Source: Mesostigma viride (lineage: Eukaryota > Streptophyta > Mesostigmatophyceae > Mesostigmatales > Mesostigmataceae). Taken from it: 62,000 nucleotides of DNA. Shown piece by piece: positions 1-9,046 of this stretch. The stretch spans positions 7,286,613 to 7,348,612 of the forward strand of contig RPFO01000041.1 of NCBI GenBank assembly GCA_009746045.1, in the 5' to 3' direction. A program made the translations under genes and the position numbers. Under the pieces are notes generated by a model, which did not search any database, was not told the DNA's origin, and worked only from the letters and a program-made list of their open reading frames with translations. How positions within the stretch are numbered: the stretch's first letter is position 1; each line of letters starts with the position of its first letter.

Positions 1-1100
1 GCCGCCCCCGATCCCGCATACACGGGCAAGCATGGCCAGTATGGACCGTTAGGCCCACGGCCAGCCACTCCGCCGCGTGTCCCGAGGCACGTGAGATGCT
101 GCGCTCGCTGCTCGCCATTTTCTGCCCTTGACAGGCAGCGTCGACGTCCTTGAAGCTCGTCGCCGAAGATTTCAGCTCTGGGATGGCGTCCATCGCTGCG
201 TCCGCACCGCGCGCGGGCAAAAAGTAGGCGTTGTTCCTCGTCACGATGCTGCAGTGCCTGCTGTCCAGCACAGCAACCCGCCTGACGAGGTCGACCTTGT
301 GGCCATCCTTGACGAGCTGGCCGACTGATAGAAGTCGGGTGCTCAGCCTGGGAACGAGCAGCGCGTTTTGGAGGTGCACGTCCGCGTCCTGACCCGGCAG
401 CTTCAGTTTGACAGTCCCGATGGCTGTCGCCTTCAGTTGGCCGCCTGAGCCGGCGATTTCCCTGTCATGAGGGTGCAGGCACACGAAGTCCGACGGGCAT
501 GGCGTCATGTGACAGCTCGCTGCGGAATCCAGCACCCAGCTGGTCGGTGCTTTCTTTTCATACTGCGTGAGTGCAGCAGCATCCGACGGCGATGGCGACT
601 CGGCGATGGTGGCGAAGACGAAGCCGGACCGCTCCGCAGCCTCCTCGGTGATACGCGCCTCGCTGGCACCTGGTGAGTGCTCCTTTCTCGCTTGGTTCCG
701 TCGCGTTGCCTTGTTCTTGCGTTCTTGCTTCAGCTCCGGATGCTTCTCCCAGCACTGGGTGTCCACGTGCCCGGCCTTCTTGCAGTAATTGCACCGCCTC
801 TTTCCTCCACTTTTCTTCGTAGTAGTGTGGAAAACCTGGCCGTTAGGGGAGCCCTCCTTCTTTGCTTGAGCAGAACGCCTTCCGTGCAGTAGCTCCTCCG
901 CCTCCAGCAGCGCAGTCTTGACCTCCTTTAGCGAATCCTCCTCTCCAGTTAGGACCTTGACCAGGTCACAATAGGCCGATGCTAAGGCCTTCAACACAGC
1001 CTTGATTTCTTCCCATTTCCTCAGAGACCGCCCATCAAACGTGTGTGATGGACTTGCTTGTTGCCCGGAATTGCTTGTAGCACGCTTCCTTGGTAGCCAT
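1..1100 (-). pseudogene. Ty1/copia gag-protease, partial (runs off window start)
   Basis: The minus strand holds a long frame without a usable internal ATG that encodes a conventional copia Gag C-terminus and protease. A CX2CX4HX4C zinc knuckle (C-NYC-KKAG-H-VDTQ-C) lies at about 752-793. The retropepsin start, VLDSAASCHMT, has its active-site D-S-A at about 521-529; DSA is a known copia variant of DSG. The frame stays open to position 1, so integrase, RT and RNase H lie outside the window. The likely gag ATG (1098-1100) is out of frame with the rest, so at least one indel lies near 1035-1095 and the copy is probably dead. An LTR and a canonical primer site lie directly upstream. Family assignment is firm; exact start is not. 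Confidence 0.85.
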
Positions 1101-1173
1101 GGTGTCTTCAGTCGCCAATGGAACTGGATGTCTCTGGGTTCACAGTGGTCTTCTTGTTCCTCAGTAACAAACC

Positions 1174-1183
1174 TCCGATACCA
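1174..1183 (-). other. Primer-binding site of the copia element
   Basis: The minus strand reads TGGTATCGGA right after the LTR. This closely matches the plant/algal copia site TGGTATCAGA, which pairs with initiator-Met tRNA. The gypsy element further right has the same site at 37861-37870. Confidence 0.8.
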
Positions 1184-1968
1184 TGTTTGAATTGGGAGAG
1201 GAGACTAATGGGTTTTACACAATGCCTTGTGCTTGGCCTTGCTACCCACACACCTTGCAGGTGCTGAAAGAAAGAGAGGTTGAAGACAATTTACGTGGAA
1301 GAATAAATGGCTTTATTAGAATATAATAGTTGGAGAAGAGCTTGAATGGAGGTTGAATGGAGGTACCTGCCCTTAGGGGCAGTTTCCTTTTATACCTTTT
1401 AGGCTAGGAAGGATGACATCAGCAATGACATCATCACAGAAGCTTGTAGAAACATCCTAGCATATTCCTAGCATATTCCAGGAATATTCCTGGCATATTC
1501 TTAGAACATTCCTAGAACATTCTAGACATGATCCAATGAGCTGGCATAATAGCTAGATGCCAAGTGTCTACGTAATAATGTGCCACATAACATGATTAAT
1601 AAAGTGACACATCTCTTCTCCTTGGAGTGACAAGTGTCATGCAATGAGTCTACCCACTTGTCATCATGTAAGTCATAACATGTGTCATCATGAGCTTCCA
1701 ACACTTGTCAGCTCATGGACCAAACACTTGTCCAATAGGCCATAGCACCACTTGTCAATCAAATACGTGATGCTACTAGGCTGACTCAGGGTACAAGTCA
1801 TCCATGTCCAAGAATAGGACTATGGCACATGAATATTGATCAGCTCATTGAGCCCAATTCATCTAGCTTATCATAGCTATCAAATTCCCAGTCCATATGG
1901 AATAAATCCAACAAGAAACAAATCAGGCTGGGATATATTGTGGCCAGGTGGATATAATATCCCTAACA
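1184..1968 (-). repeat. 5' LTR of the Ty1/copia element (785 bp)
   Basis: The segment has TG...CA ends (TGTT...AACA on either strand) and abuts the primer site. It is AT-rich with internal repeats of the type CATATTCCTAG at about 1455-1530. The outer flank at 1969-1973 (GGGGC) would be one copy of a 5-bp target duplication; the other copy is outside the window, so this is unverified. Its outer edge cuts the 3' end of a viral reading frame. Confidence 0.75.
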
Positions 1969-1973
1969 GGGGC

Positions 1974-2107
1974 CAAATTCCCAACTAATGTTAGACAGGG
2001 GCGGTGAATATTCGGCAGATGTATATGGTCTCGGCATATGGTACGACAAAGTGCTCATCAAATCGGGTGTGGCCATGACCAGGGAAGAGATATTGAAACT
2101 CGTGTGA
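1974..2107 (+). pseudogene. 3' stump of a viral gene cut by the copia LTR
   Basis: A frame open from the LTR edge ends at TGA 2105-2107 and gives about 44 residues. These include GEYSADVYGLGIWYDKVLI and a charged tail ending EEILKLV. The composition looks like real protein, and it stops 60 bp before the next plus-strand gene. The upstream part is missing because the copia element sits there. I do not recognise the family; a chance frame of this size is possible. Confidence 0.4.
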
Positions 2108-2167
2108 GAATGCATGTGTTGATGAATTGACTGAATTATTTAAATATGTCCATTGAATAAAGCTGGA

Positions 2168-2734
2168 ATGTTGCTAAGGAAACTCGGTCTCAACAAAAAA
2201 GTACAGCCATCGCCACAACCGGGCGCGAAAGAGGCGCTCAGAAATCTAACACTGCAGGAACTGACCCCCTTCTCGTTCGACGGCCACGTGTTCTCCCCGG
2301 CCAAGGTGGTCAGGGTGTACGACGGGGACACCGTGAAGGTGGCCGTGCTGTCCCCGTGGGACAACCTGCCCACCCTGCTGACGGTCAGGATGTGGGGCAC
2401 GGACGCCGACGAGCTGGCACCCGCGCACGATCTGCCGAACAGGGACGAAATCAGGATGCGCGCCATGAGGGCCAGGAACAGGCTGGTGCAGTTGACGACG
2501 GACGTGAACGTCGAACTGGCCGACACACAGAAGTCGGTCAAGGACGTGCAGACCATGATCGACGCGCGCAACCAGAAACTCGTCACGGTCCAGTGCCGCG
2601 GGTTCGACTGTTTCGGCCGCGTGCTGGGCGTGCTCTACGACCTGGACGGGACGTGCATCAACAAGGTGATGCTGGACGAGGAGCTGGTGAAGCCGCGGCC
2701 GGCGTCCGAGAGGCGCGCCGGTGTGGTGCTTTGA
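2168..2734 (+). CDS. Staphylococcal-nuclease-like (SNase/TNase) protein, viral
   Basis: A 188-residue protein. The thermonuclease pattern is visible: VVRVYDGDTVKV (about residues 47-58; the DGDT Asp is a Ca2+/catalytic position in the family), VRMWGTDADEL (about 73-83), then CFGRVLGVLY and a terminal 'IN..MLDEELV' motif like the family's 'GR.LA.V' and 'N..LV..GLA' blocks. SNase enzymes cut DNA or RNA phosphodiester bonds. The usual Arg after the acidic motif is not clear, so activity is uncertain. A charged insert (about 95-145) separates the two halves. The first ATG of the frame at 2168 is used; the frame opens at TTG 2153. An AT-rich stretch (ATTATTTAAATATG) just upstream fits a viral promoter. 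SNase-like genes are known in several NCLDV families. Confidence 0.75.
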   Translation: MLLRKLGLNKKVQPSPQPGAKEALRNLTLQELTPFSFDGHVFSPAKVVRVYDGDTVKVAVLSPWDNLPTLLTVRMWGTDADELAPAHDLPNRDEIRMRAMRARNRLVQLTTDVNVELADTQKSVKDVQTMIDARNQKLVTVQCRGFDCFGRVLGVLYDLDGTCINKVMLDEELVKPRPASERRAGVVL

Positions 2735-2879
2735 TTCTAGCGCCTCAAGGCCGTTCCGTCACGGTACACGTGCGTCCTGGTCGTCACAAGCGGGGCGGCA
2801 CGGGCAAGTAGTCGATTCTTCTCGTCCAGAAGAAAGCATCGATACTTTACGCTGAACTGCTTGGGCGGGTTTCGTCCGT

Positions 2880-3254
2880 CTAGGTAGAACTTGAGCCCGT
2901 GTACGTGTACGTGGATAGAAAGGGGACGACAGTGAGGGACTCGGGGTCGAACTCATCCTCGCCAACGACTACTTTGACCCGGACGTCGCTCGTGATGTCT
3001 CTGATCACATCGCACGTCGGCAAGCGGTCGAGTTTGAATATCGAGTCGCCAGTCTGGCCGTCTACCTCGAGGACCGGGATGTGGTTGACAATGTACTTGG
3101 TGGACGGTTCATACGCGACACACTGGGTCCAGCCCTCGCCGACTTCTTCACGCGGGGGCGTCACGAGGACCTCGAGGGCCTGGTTGAGGGTCCCCTCTCC
3201 CAACTCGTACACTGGCAGTGTGTCGATTAATGCGTCGATGTCCATGGTGTACAC
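2880..3254 (-). CDS. Hypothetical viral protein (124 aa)
   Basis: An acidic protein starting MYTMDIDALID; the second ATG at 3245 (MDIDALIDTL) is an equally good start. No signal peptide, membrane segment or known domain is visible. It is rich in V, D and E (for example VRVKVVVGEDEFDPES) and has few low-complexity runs, which supports real coding. It lies 43 bp downstream of the conserved broken gene 3297-4589 on the same strand. Function unknown. Confidence 0.6.
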   Translation of the reverse strand: MYTMDIDALIDTLPVYELGEGTLNQALEVLVTPPREEVGEGWTQCVAYEPSTKYIVNHIPVLEVDGQTGDSIFKLDRLPTCDVIRDITSDVRVKVVVGEDEFDPESLTVVPFLSTYTYTGSSST

Positions 3255-3296
3255 GCTTTCATAGCACCGACTGATAATCCACAGGCTCTAGACGCA

Positions 3297-4589
3297 TCAC
3301 AGGTCCAACACCACCTTCGTGGGGTCGCTGGCGGCGGCCTTCTTGCCCCCCCCGCCCCGCTTCCTCGGCTTCTTCTTGCCCGCGTCCACCTGCACCGTGC
3401 GGACGTCGTCCCCCGCCACGGACGCGTCGTCGTACGCGCTCTCGCCCCCGTCGTCGATGATCTGCACCACACTGTCCCTCTGCGGGCTGGGCGGCATGGC
3501 CTCCTGCACCACCCTGTCCATGTTCACGGGGGGGCCACGTCCGGCCTGTACAGCATGGGCCCGCGCATCACGTACCCGCCACTCCCCCCTCCGCCCCCCG
3601 CGCCGTCGTCGCTCTCACGCGGAGGAGGCGGAGGAGCCTGCTGCCCCCCCCGGCGGCCTCCTGCTTCTGTATCATCATCTTCACGATGCTCTTCATCAGC
3701 TCGGGGTCCGTCTTGGCGATCTCGGTCATGGAGGGCAGCCCAGAACTGGCGAACGAAGCGGACATATGGAACATCATCGCCGACCCGCCCAGCATCAGCA
3801 TCAGCTCCATCTCCGGCGGCATCGACACGCGGTGCCGGTGCTTGTCGTACAGCCGCTCGAACACCCCGTCGTAATCCGTGACGTTCGCCAGTATGCTCTC
3901 CGACCACCCGTCCAGCTTGAGGCCTATCGGGTCGTACCGGTTGTTGAAGAACTGCATCGCGGACGTGGTGGCCACCAGCATCTGCCGCATCGTGTTGATG
4001 GCGTTCTTGGTCTCGATCGAGCGCGCCACCTTGTCGCACTCGAACCGCATCTCGTCGATGTCCGCGCGCATGTCGAATTGGGAACGGCGAACCCCTTGTC
4101 CTTGTACCTGTGCAGCTTGTGCAGGAGGTCCAGCTTCTCCGCGTGGACCTCCTGCGGGCTCTTTCTGGGCATCATGGCCTCGTCGTCGATCACGTCCTCG
4201 CCGTAATGCAGATCGTCCTCGTACCCCTCGTCGTCGCCGTACCCGTCGTAGTCGCCGTACTGGTCGAATTGGAACCCCTTCTCCATCGGCTGATGAGCCG
4301 GCGGGGGAGCCGAGAACATCGACTTGGTCTTCTTCGGGTTGGCCAGCATGTCGAACATGTCCTCCTTGCTCGATTTATTCCTCCCACCCCCCTTCTTGTC
4401 CTTGTGCTTGCTCTTTTTAGAGTGCAGCGGCACCGCGCCGACGGGGCCGGGCCACTCGCCGCCGTCGTCGTCCACTATGTCCACGTTGTCCATCGCGCCT
4501 CCTCGCACCATGGGGGCGTTTATTCTAGATCCACCACCCGCGCCGTCGTCCGCGTCCTCTATATCCACGGGCAGGAGTTTTGTCGACAT
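3297..4589 (-). pseudogene. Conserved NCLDV protein (DUF5767-like), frameshifted
   Basis: Three overlapping minus-strand frames together make one protein of about 430 residues starting MSTKLLPVDIEDADDG. The N-terminal third is acidic and low-complexity, with EDMFDMLANPKKTKSMF and an EKLDLLHKLHRYKDKGFAVP block. The middle has KLDGWSESILANVTDYDGVF, then PEMELMLMLGGSAMMFHMS. From memory of the family, this arrangement (EKLDLL, LDGWSES, DYDxVF, PE.xLxLMxGGSAxMFH) matches a protein widespread in giant viruses, usually labelled DUF5767. Frame changes fall near 4070-4080 and near 3640, the second in a run of eight C. The C-terminus (76 aa, ending KKAAASDPTKVVLDL) is basic. Broken frames suggest decay, though a run-length sequencing error could explain the second. 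Confidence 0.7.
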
Positions 4590-4694
4590 CTGCTACTATG
4601 CGTCGTGATTTGAACTCGACCGGAAGCGCACGGCTGGACACAAATAGATCTTGAGTTGGATCAATTCGTATATTCATAACTCAGTGGTTAGCAA

Positions 4695-4928
4695 TCACAT
4701 CCTCCCGCCCCTTTGCAAACGCAGACAGAACTTCCTGTTCCAACCAATCAACTCAAATAACACGTGCAGGATAGCCGCAGACACACCGACTTGTAGCAAA
4801 ATACCAGTGTGTGACATTGCCATCCTCGAGTTTTGCTGCATGTGCACCGAATGAACGAGAGTCATAATGCCGGCCATAGCCGCCGCAACAATCGCGGATT
4901 CTACAAGAACTGCGCCGAACTGGGACAT
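4695..4928 (-). CDS. Small two-helix membrane protein, NCLDV type
   Basis: A 77-residue protein with two hydrophobic segments: about 6-27 (VLVESAIVAAAMAGIMTLVH) and about 43-62 (ILLQVGVSAAILHVLFELIG). It ends with a charged/aromatic tail (GWNRKFCLR). A short two-helix protein with 'H(L/V)xFExxGxNxxxC' after the second helix resembles a small membrane protein common in NCLDVs, probably virion membrane; this is recalled, not searched. It sits in a minus-strand run with neighbours on both sides. Short but compositionally convincing. Confidence 0.65.
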   Translation of the reverse strand: MSQFGAVLVESAIVAAAMAGIMTLVHSVHMQQNSRMAMSHTGILLQVGVSAAILHVLFELIGWNRKFCLRLQRGGRM

Positions 4929-5022
4929 GGAATCGATCTAGGATAAACGTAACATTTATATTCAGTTCACCATCATTTCGCTCGAGTCGTAGGGAGATGA
5001 CTCGTTCAATTCGTGAGCTATT

Positions 5023-5250
5023 CTAATGCGGCCACGTGGCCCTCGCGCACGCCCACGCTAGCCAACCATGCACGGCGGCCACGACGCACGACCGCACCGC
5101 CCCCGCCGACGTCTCTGCCAGATTTCTCATCCGATTCCCAGTCGCGCGGATCCTGCCGCTGAACTGGGGGTCCTCGTCTGACCCGTGCGCCGGGGTAAGG
5201 TAGTGAATCACATAGGGCATGGTTTGTAGCCGAATATTGTTATCAGACAA
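5023..5250 (-). CDS. Hypothetical small viral protein (75 aa)
   Basis: Begins MSDNNIRLQTMPYVIHYL and ends with a mildly hydrophobic stretch (VRSCVVAAVHGWLAWACARATW) that could be one membrane anchor. No recognised domain. It fits the minus-strand gene run with a 94-bp gap to the membrane protein at 4695-4928 and an 87-bp AT-rich gap to the gene at 5338. Support comes from position and N-terminal composition only. Confidence 0.45.
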   Translation of the reverse strand: MSDNNIRLQTMPYVIHYLTPAHGSDEDPQFSGRIRATGNRMRNLAETSAGAVRSCVVAAVHGWLAWACARATWPH

Positions 5251-5337
5251 ACATTTCGATATGTGAGCGCATATAAGGACAGTCTTTTATTACAAAATAA
5301 ATTACAATAAACTTTACTCCCACGACAGCATCCTCCT

Positions 5338-6318
5338 TCAATCCGTCATAAACTCCCCCGTCACCGTGCCGGGGTGCGCGGGGGCGAACCCGGGGGGCAC
5401 GCCGTTGTCGATCAGCATGTAGTACGTCATGAACGCCTCCAGCCACGCGAGCCGCTGTTTCCGCGCCGGGTCGGGGGACTTGTCGCTGCCGGACTCGGCC
5501 CGCACCATCCGGATGCAGGTGTCCGCGGTGGTGGTGCCGGCGTGGACGTCCAGCACGCGCAACTGGCGAACGTACGTCCTCCACTGCGGGACGTAATCCG
5601 TCGCCACGATGGAGAGCGTCTCCGCGTCGGCCGCCTCCCCTCCCGCGATGTCCACCATGCTCGCGACCAGGTCCGTGGAGATCCTGTCCAGTCCCACCAG
5701 CAGCGACTCGTGGTCGCGCATGGCCTTCACCACTTCCGGGTGATGGTAGATGTACAGCGTGGAGTGGCGCTGGAACCCCAGCCTCCGCACCTGTCTGTCC
5801 AGCCTCCACAGGTCCCCCGGCGAGAACGGGAACCGGGTCTGCGGGTCCTCGAACCGCCCGGACGCGATGATGTACTCCGCCAGCCGCACCGCGTCAAACC
5901 CCACTACCTGCCGCGTGGGGCGCACGAACTTGAACACCCTCTCCTTTGACGGCAAATCCTCCATCGTGATGGGGTCCTCCTTGTTGGACACCCTCATCGA
6001 TAGGTGGGCGGCGATCGTCCTCTTGGCGCGGGCGTAGGGCAGCACCGTCCGCCTCACCCACCGCTGGATGCGGATGGCCTGCTGGTTGCAATACACCGCG
6101 CACTCCAACTCCCGGCGTGTGGCGTCCCGGAACGGACGCAGCCCCTGCATGAGCGCTATCCTCCTCAGCGTATCGCGCTTGGTTTTGCCGTAGTAGTTGG
6201 TGGGGATGGCGGACGCTGCCCGGACGCTGAGACGGACGTCCTTGACGTCCGCGGCCACGCGAAACGTCTTCATTCCTACTGGTACGTCCAGACAATCCGC
6301 GCGCGGATGTACCCACAC
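5338..6318 (-). CDS. Viral protein with IQ-like helix and 'DPIT..' block (326 aa)
   Basis: A 326-residue basic protein; MKTFRVAADV (16 residues in) is an alternative start. A basic helix of IQ-motif type (AIRIQRWVRRTVLPYARAKR, about 81-100) is followed by NKEDPITMEDLPSKERVFKF and FEDPQTRFPFSPGDLWRLDR (about 112-175). That layout (DP.T.ED, then F.DP.TR..FS..DL..LD) looks like a U-box-like or NCLDV-specific fold that I have seen in giant-virus proteins but cannot name with certainty. The C-terminal half has no obvious motif and ends in a conserved-looking ARKQRLAWLEAFMTYYMLID segment. No frame breaks are seen. Confidence 0.7.
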   Translation of the reverse strand: MWVHPRADCLDVPVGMKTFRVAADVKDVRLSVRAASAIPTNYYGKTKRDTLRRIALMQGLRPFRDATRRELECAVYCNQQAIRIQRWVRRTVLPYARAKRTIAAHLSMRVSNKEDPITMEDLPSKERVFKFVRPTRQVVGFDAVRLAEYIIASGRFEDPQTRFPFSPGDLWRLDRQVRRLGFQRHSTLYIYHHPEVVKAMRDHESLLVGLDRISTDLVASMVDIAGGEAADAETLSIVATDYVPQWRTYVRQLRVLDVHAGTTTADTCIRMVRAESGSDKSPDPARKQRLAWLEAFMTYYMLIDNGVPPGFAPAHPGTVTGEFMTD

Positions 6319-6440
6319 CGCCCGTGTGGTGAGAAGCCGCCGTTCGGTCGCCGGCCCCGGTATTAAGTGTAGTCTATGCTGTAGTAGTCTAGGCTTTCGT
6401 ATATGCGGTCTTGATAATCTACAAACTTCTTAAAGAACCT

Positions 6441-6773
6441 ATGAGTGATGAGGACGGTCCGATAGTCGTGGAAAGGGCACCTGGTCTCACAGACTTTCTG
6501 TACCCATGGGGTGAGAAATGCACCACCATTTTTTCGGGGGATGCGTGCCCAATATTGGAGGAGGGCGACGACCAGTTCGATTTTGTGACGTCGTCCATCC
6601 ACCGTCTCTGTTGCAATAGGGGTTGCGACAAAATCACCAGGAAGGGTGGCATGAAAAAGTGCGCAAATTGCAAAAAAGCATATTACTGCTCGAAAACGTG
6701 CCAAACAGAGGCATGGCCGTTTCATAAGATTGGATGTGCTCGTTTAAGAGACGGATGGTGTGAAACGCAGTAA
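6441..6773 (+). CDS. MYND-type zinc-finger protein
   Basis: A 110-residue protein from ATG 6441 (MSDEDGPIVVE). The C-terminal half is a MYND finger: CCNRGC, then KKCANCKKAYYCSKTCQTEAW, HK and a final C. This gives the C-C, C-C, C(YC)-C, H-C ligand order of the family. MYND fingers mediate protein-protein contacts, and stand-alone MYND proteins occur in many giant viruses. The N-terminal 50 residues are acidic and unrecognised. An antisense frame (6363-6725) overlaps but lacks any domain. The next gene downstream on this strand, at 6837, has its own promoter motif. Confidence 0.85.
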   Translation: MSDEDGPIVVERAPGLTDFLYPWGEKCTTIFSGDACPILEEGDDQFDFVTSSIHRLCCNRGCDKITRKGGMKKCANCKKAYYCSKTCQTEAWPFHKIGCARLRDGWCETQ

Positions 6774-6785
6774 GCTCGGGAGCGG

Positions 6786-6800
6786 GTGGCGCGCTTATCT
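6786..6800 (+). promoter_or_regulatory. Shared promoter motif, paralogue A
   Basis: GTGGCGCGCTTATCT ends 36 bp before the ATG at 6837. The same GGCGCGCTTATCT core stands at the same distance before the two other paralogues (11088-11100, 12092-12104). With paralogue B the likeness continues through GGATAACATTTCTCCGCC to the start codon. Confidence 0.65.
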
Positions 6801-6836
6801 CAAGGGATAACATTTCTCCGCCTCTAGTAAACGATC

Positions 6837-7748
6837 ATGGCATCCCAAGGGGTTGTGATGTACCTGCAGCCCTCGCGCGAGGTGCCAGGGGATGACCCGT
6901 TTGCGAACAAGATGCGAGTGACGCCCGATGGCATGATTTCGAAGGTAGACGTCGTCAAGGTTGTATGCTTCATGAACCCGGATGGCACGTTTACGGACAA
7001 TGCAAACACTAATGCATCTCAATACCTGTCGAGGGTCAAGAGAGATTTCCCGGAAGATGACACAGGGTGTGTCATCTGGAAATTTCCAGGTGCCAGGCAG
7101 CGAGACACTCCTGTCACCGACAGAGCCGGCATCATCAAACTCATCCAGCTGCTGCCCGGCAAGAGGGCCGCGTCATTCCGCGACAAGCTGGCGACGCTGT
7201 TCGAGCGGTACCTCGACGCCGACCGGTCGCTGGCCGACGAGATTTACGCCCGCGCCGACGCCAGGGATGCTCAACTGACAGACGACAAGCGCGTCAAGAG
7301 CTGCGAAAGCACTAAGGCTCACATGGCCGCCGTGAAGGAGAGCGGCGCCCCCTATCTGGCGTCCAACCCGGCCAGTGTGTACGCGCACATCAACGAGACC
7401 CAAAACGTTACCGTGACAGGCATGCACACTCGCGACATACGCGAATTGCACAAGATGAAGAAGAGCGACGCCACTCGTGACTACTTCACCGAAGTGCTCA
7501 GCAGTGGGATCGACTTGATGAATGTGCTCAACAAGAGGGCGATAGAAAAGGGTGGCAATCCCATTACCAGCATTGATTCTATCGGAAAAGAGTTGTTCCC
7601 GGTGTTTGAGCGCCTTAAGATGCACGAGGAAGCCAGTGCACCGCAGCCCAGGTCGTTCGCGCTGGCCAACAAGAGCAAAAGAGAAGAATACAACGCTCGA
7701 CAGCGACTGGTATTGGAAACCCCAGCAAGGAAGCGTGTTTGTTCGTAA
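6837..7748 (+). CDS. Viral paralogue A (BRO/KilA-like family, tentative), 303 aa
   Basis: First of three related genes. Shared blocks: N-terminal YLQPSR.VPG.DPFANK.RVTPDG.IS..DV.K, then a middle block with GA/GQRDTPVTDR, IIKLIQLLPGKRAASFR and LFERYLDADRSLADE (about residues 83-137), then RVKSCESTKAHM. The pattern 'xLLPGkxAxxFR...ERYLxaD' recalls BRO-N/KilA-type viral DNA-binding proteins, in which a terminal helix reads A..F..W/R. I offer this as a tentative label. The tail (KREEYNARQRLVLETPARKRV) differs from B and C. The frame is intact with its own promoter motif. Expected in nucleus or virus factory if the assignment holds. Confidence 0.7.
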   Translation: MASQGVVMYLQPSREVPGDDPFANKMRVTPDGMISKVDVVKVVCFMNPDGTFTDNANTNASQYLSRVKRDFPEDDTGCVIWKFPGARQRDTPVTDRAGIIKLIQLLPGKRAASFRDKLATLFERYLDADRSLADEIYARADARDAQLTDDKRVKSCESTKAHMAAVKESGAPYLASNPASVYAHINETQNVTVTGMHTRDIRELHKMKKSDATRDYFTEVLSSGIDLMNVLNKRAIEKGGNPITSIDSIGKELFPVFERLKMHEEASAPQPRSFALANKSKREEYNARQRLVLETPARKRVCS

Positions 7749-7785
7749 TAATGAGGCCCGTATGAATAAAGAGTCGTTTGCGTGA

Positions 7786-8943
7786 CTAGGACCCGCGCAT
7801 TTGTTTTTGATACTTATCCACGACCCGCTGAAGATGGTCAACCAATTTGGGATTTAGCCTCCCATCGCTCCCATAAACCGCGGGCCATCGGAGACGCCGT
7901 GTGATGAAACCCAGAGACATCCGGGGGCGTGGGGCAGGTGGCAAGGGGGCGCCCATCGGTGGGGGGCAGGGGCAGGGGCAGGGGGGGCGGGGCATCTGCC
8001 TTCTTCTTCTTCTTCTTCTTCTTGGCGGTCTTTTTAGGTGCCGGCGCCGGGTTGCTCTGTACCTCCGGCTCTCCGTCGTCACCCCCCCCTCGTCAACTGT
8101 ATTCATTCGCGCGGAAAGCTCATCCACCTTGTAAAGCACTTGTTTTGTGACGGGCCCGTCCGTTTGGCGTTGCGCGCACTTGGCTACCACTCTGGTGAGA
8201 GGGGCATGCATCCATATGCTTGTCCCGTTTGTCTTCTCATACGGAAGGAGACCGTAGGTTCTGTAGTAATAGTTCACTAGACTCAAGTTGTTGTGGATAT
8301 TACACACCCATTTTCTCATTTCGTCCAACTGTTCATATTTGTTCAATTTCATCCGCGCCATCTGTTGAAACACTGCTTGTTTGGTTTCTGGGAATTTGTC
8401 GAGCTCCTTCACGAGTTTCTCGTGCGTTAAGCCCGCATAGGGGGTTTCATCTCTGCACACGCCGTGACTTGCCTGCAAAACAAGCCTAGGTTTCGGCGAC
8501 TCTTTCATTAGCGGACTTAGCTTGTTGATGGCGTAACAGACCATTCGCCGACCCACTCCGACGAACTTGTCTTTTTCTGGTCCAGGACAATCCCAAAACT
8601 CTTGTGGACGCACGTAAAACCAATTCAATTTAATGTAATTATCGCCACTGCCTGTGTGGATATTAAACTCCGCGTACGCCATGACATCTCCTCCCTCCAC
8701 CTCTTCATCCCTAACCGCCTTCCGTATCTTCCTGGTGAGTGCCGACGTGTACCCGTCCGGGATGGGGATGCTGAGTTTCATGTATGATCTATTGTTAGTT
8801 TGCTCGTACAAACTAAAACGGTGACCGTCGATGACGGGCGGTGTGAAGCTAGTGACCTCTCTCCCGAGCGGTTTCGAATTCTTAACCATACTCGTGCAAT
8901 ACTCATGCAACATATATTTCTCTCGCCTATGTAAAAGACTCAC
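7786..8943 (-). CDS. Possible GNAT-like acetyltransferase, viral (385 aa)
   Basis: Residues 1-270 look like a compact enzyme. KFVGVGRRMVCYAINKL (about 126-142) fits the GNAT acetyl-CoA loop (Q/R-x-x-G-x-G/A) and NNLSLVNYYYRTYGLLPYEK (about 222-241) fits the late GNAT helix-strand 'LV.YY...GF'. The fold is inferred from these two blocks only. The C-terminal part is low-complexity (Arg- and Pro-rich) before a sensible end (DGRLNPKLVDHLQRVVDKYQ). In the middle another frame gives a smoother run of Lys and Ala-Pro, flanked by a C run (8086-8092) and G runs (7965-7990), so two compensating frame changes are possible there. The N-terminus is reliable. Confidence 0.6.
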   Translation of the reverse strand: MSLLHRREKYMLHEYCTSMVKNSKPLGREVTSFTPPVIDGHRFSLYEQTNNRSYMKLSIPIPDGYTSALTRKIRKAVRDEEVEGGDVMAYAEFNIHTGSGDNYIKLNWFYVRPQEFWDCPGPEKDKFVGVGRRMVCYAINKLSPLMKESPKPRLVLQASHGVCRDETPYAGLTHEKLVKELDKFPETKQAVFQQMARMKLNKYEQLDEMRKWVCNIHNNLSLVNYYYRTYGLLPYEKTNGTSIWMHAPLTRVVAKCAQRQTDGPVTKQVLYKVDELSARMNTVDEGGVTTESRRYRATRRRHLKRPPRRRRRRRRQMPRPPCPCPCPPPMGAPLPPAPRPRMSLGFITRRLRWPAVYGSDGRLNPKLVDHLQRVVDKYQKQMRGS

Positions 8944-9046
8944 GGCCGACCAGCGCAGGGGCGGTGGCAGTTACCGCGTGACAAAGGCTACCATCATCCG
9001 CGCGCCTCGGTTATAATAATATATATAATCAGTCACTTGAGCATGC

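Noticed and set aside
3319-4206. 295-aa plus-strand ORF
   Set aside because: It lies antisense to the conserved DUF5767-like gene and has low-complexity shadow composition.
6363-6725. 120-aa minus-strand ORF over the MYND gene
   Set aside because: The MYND finger on the plus strand explains the region; the antisense frame has no domain.
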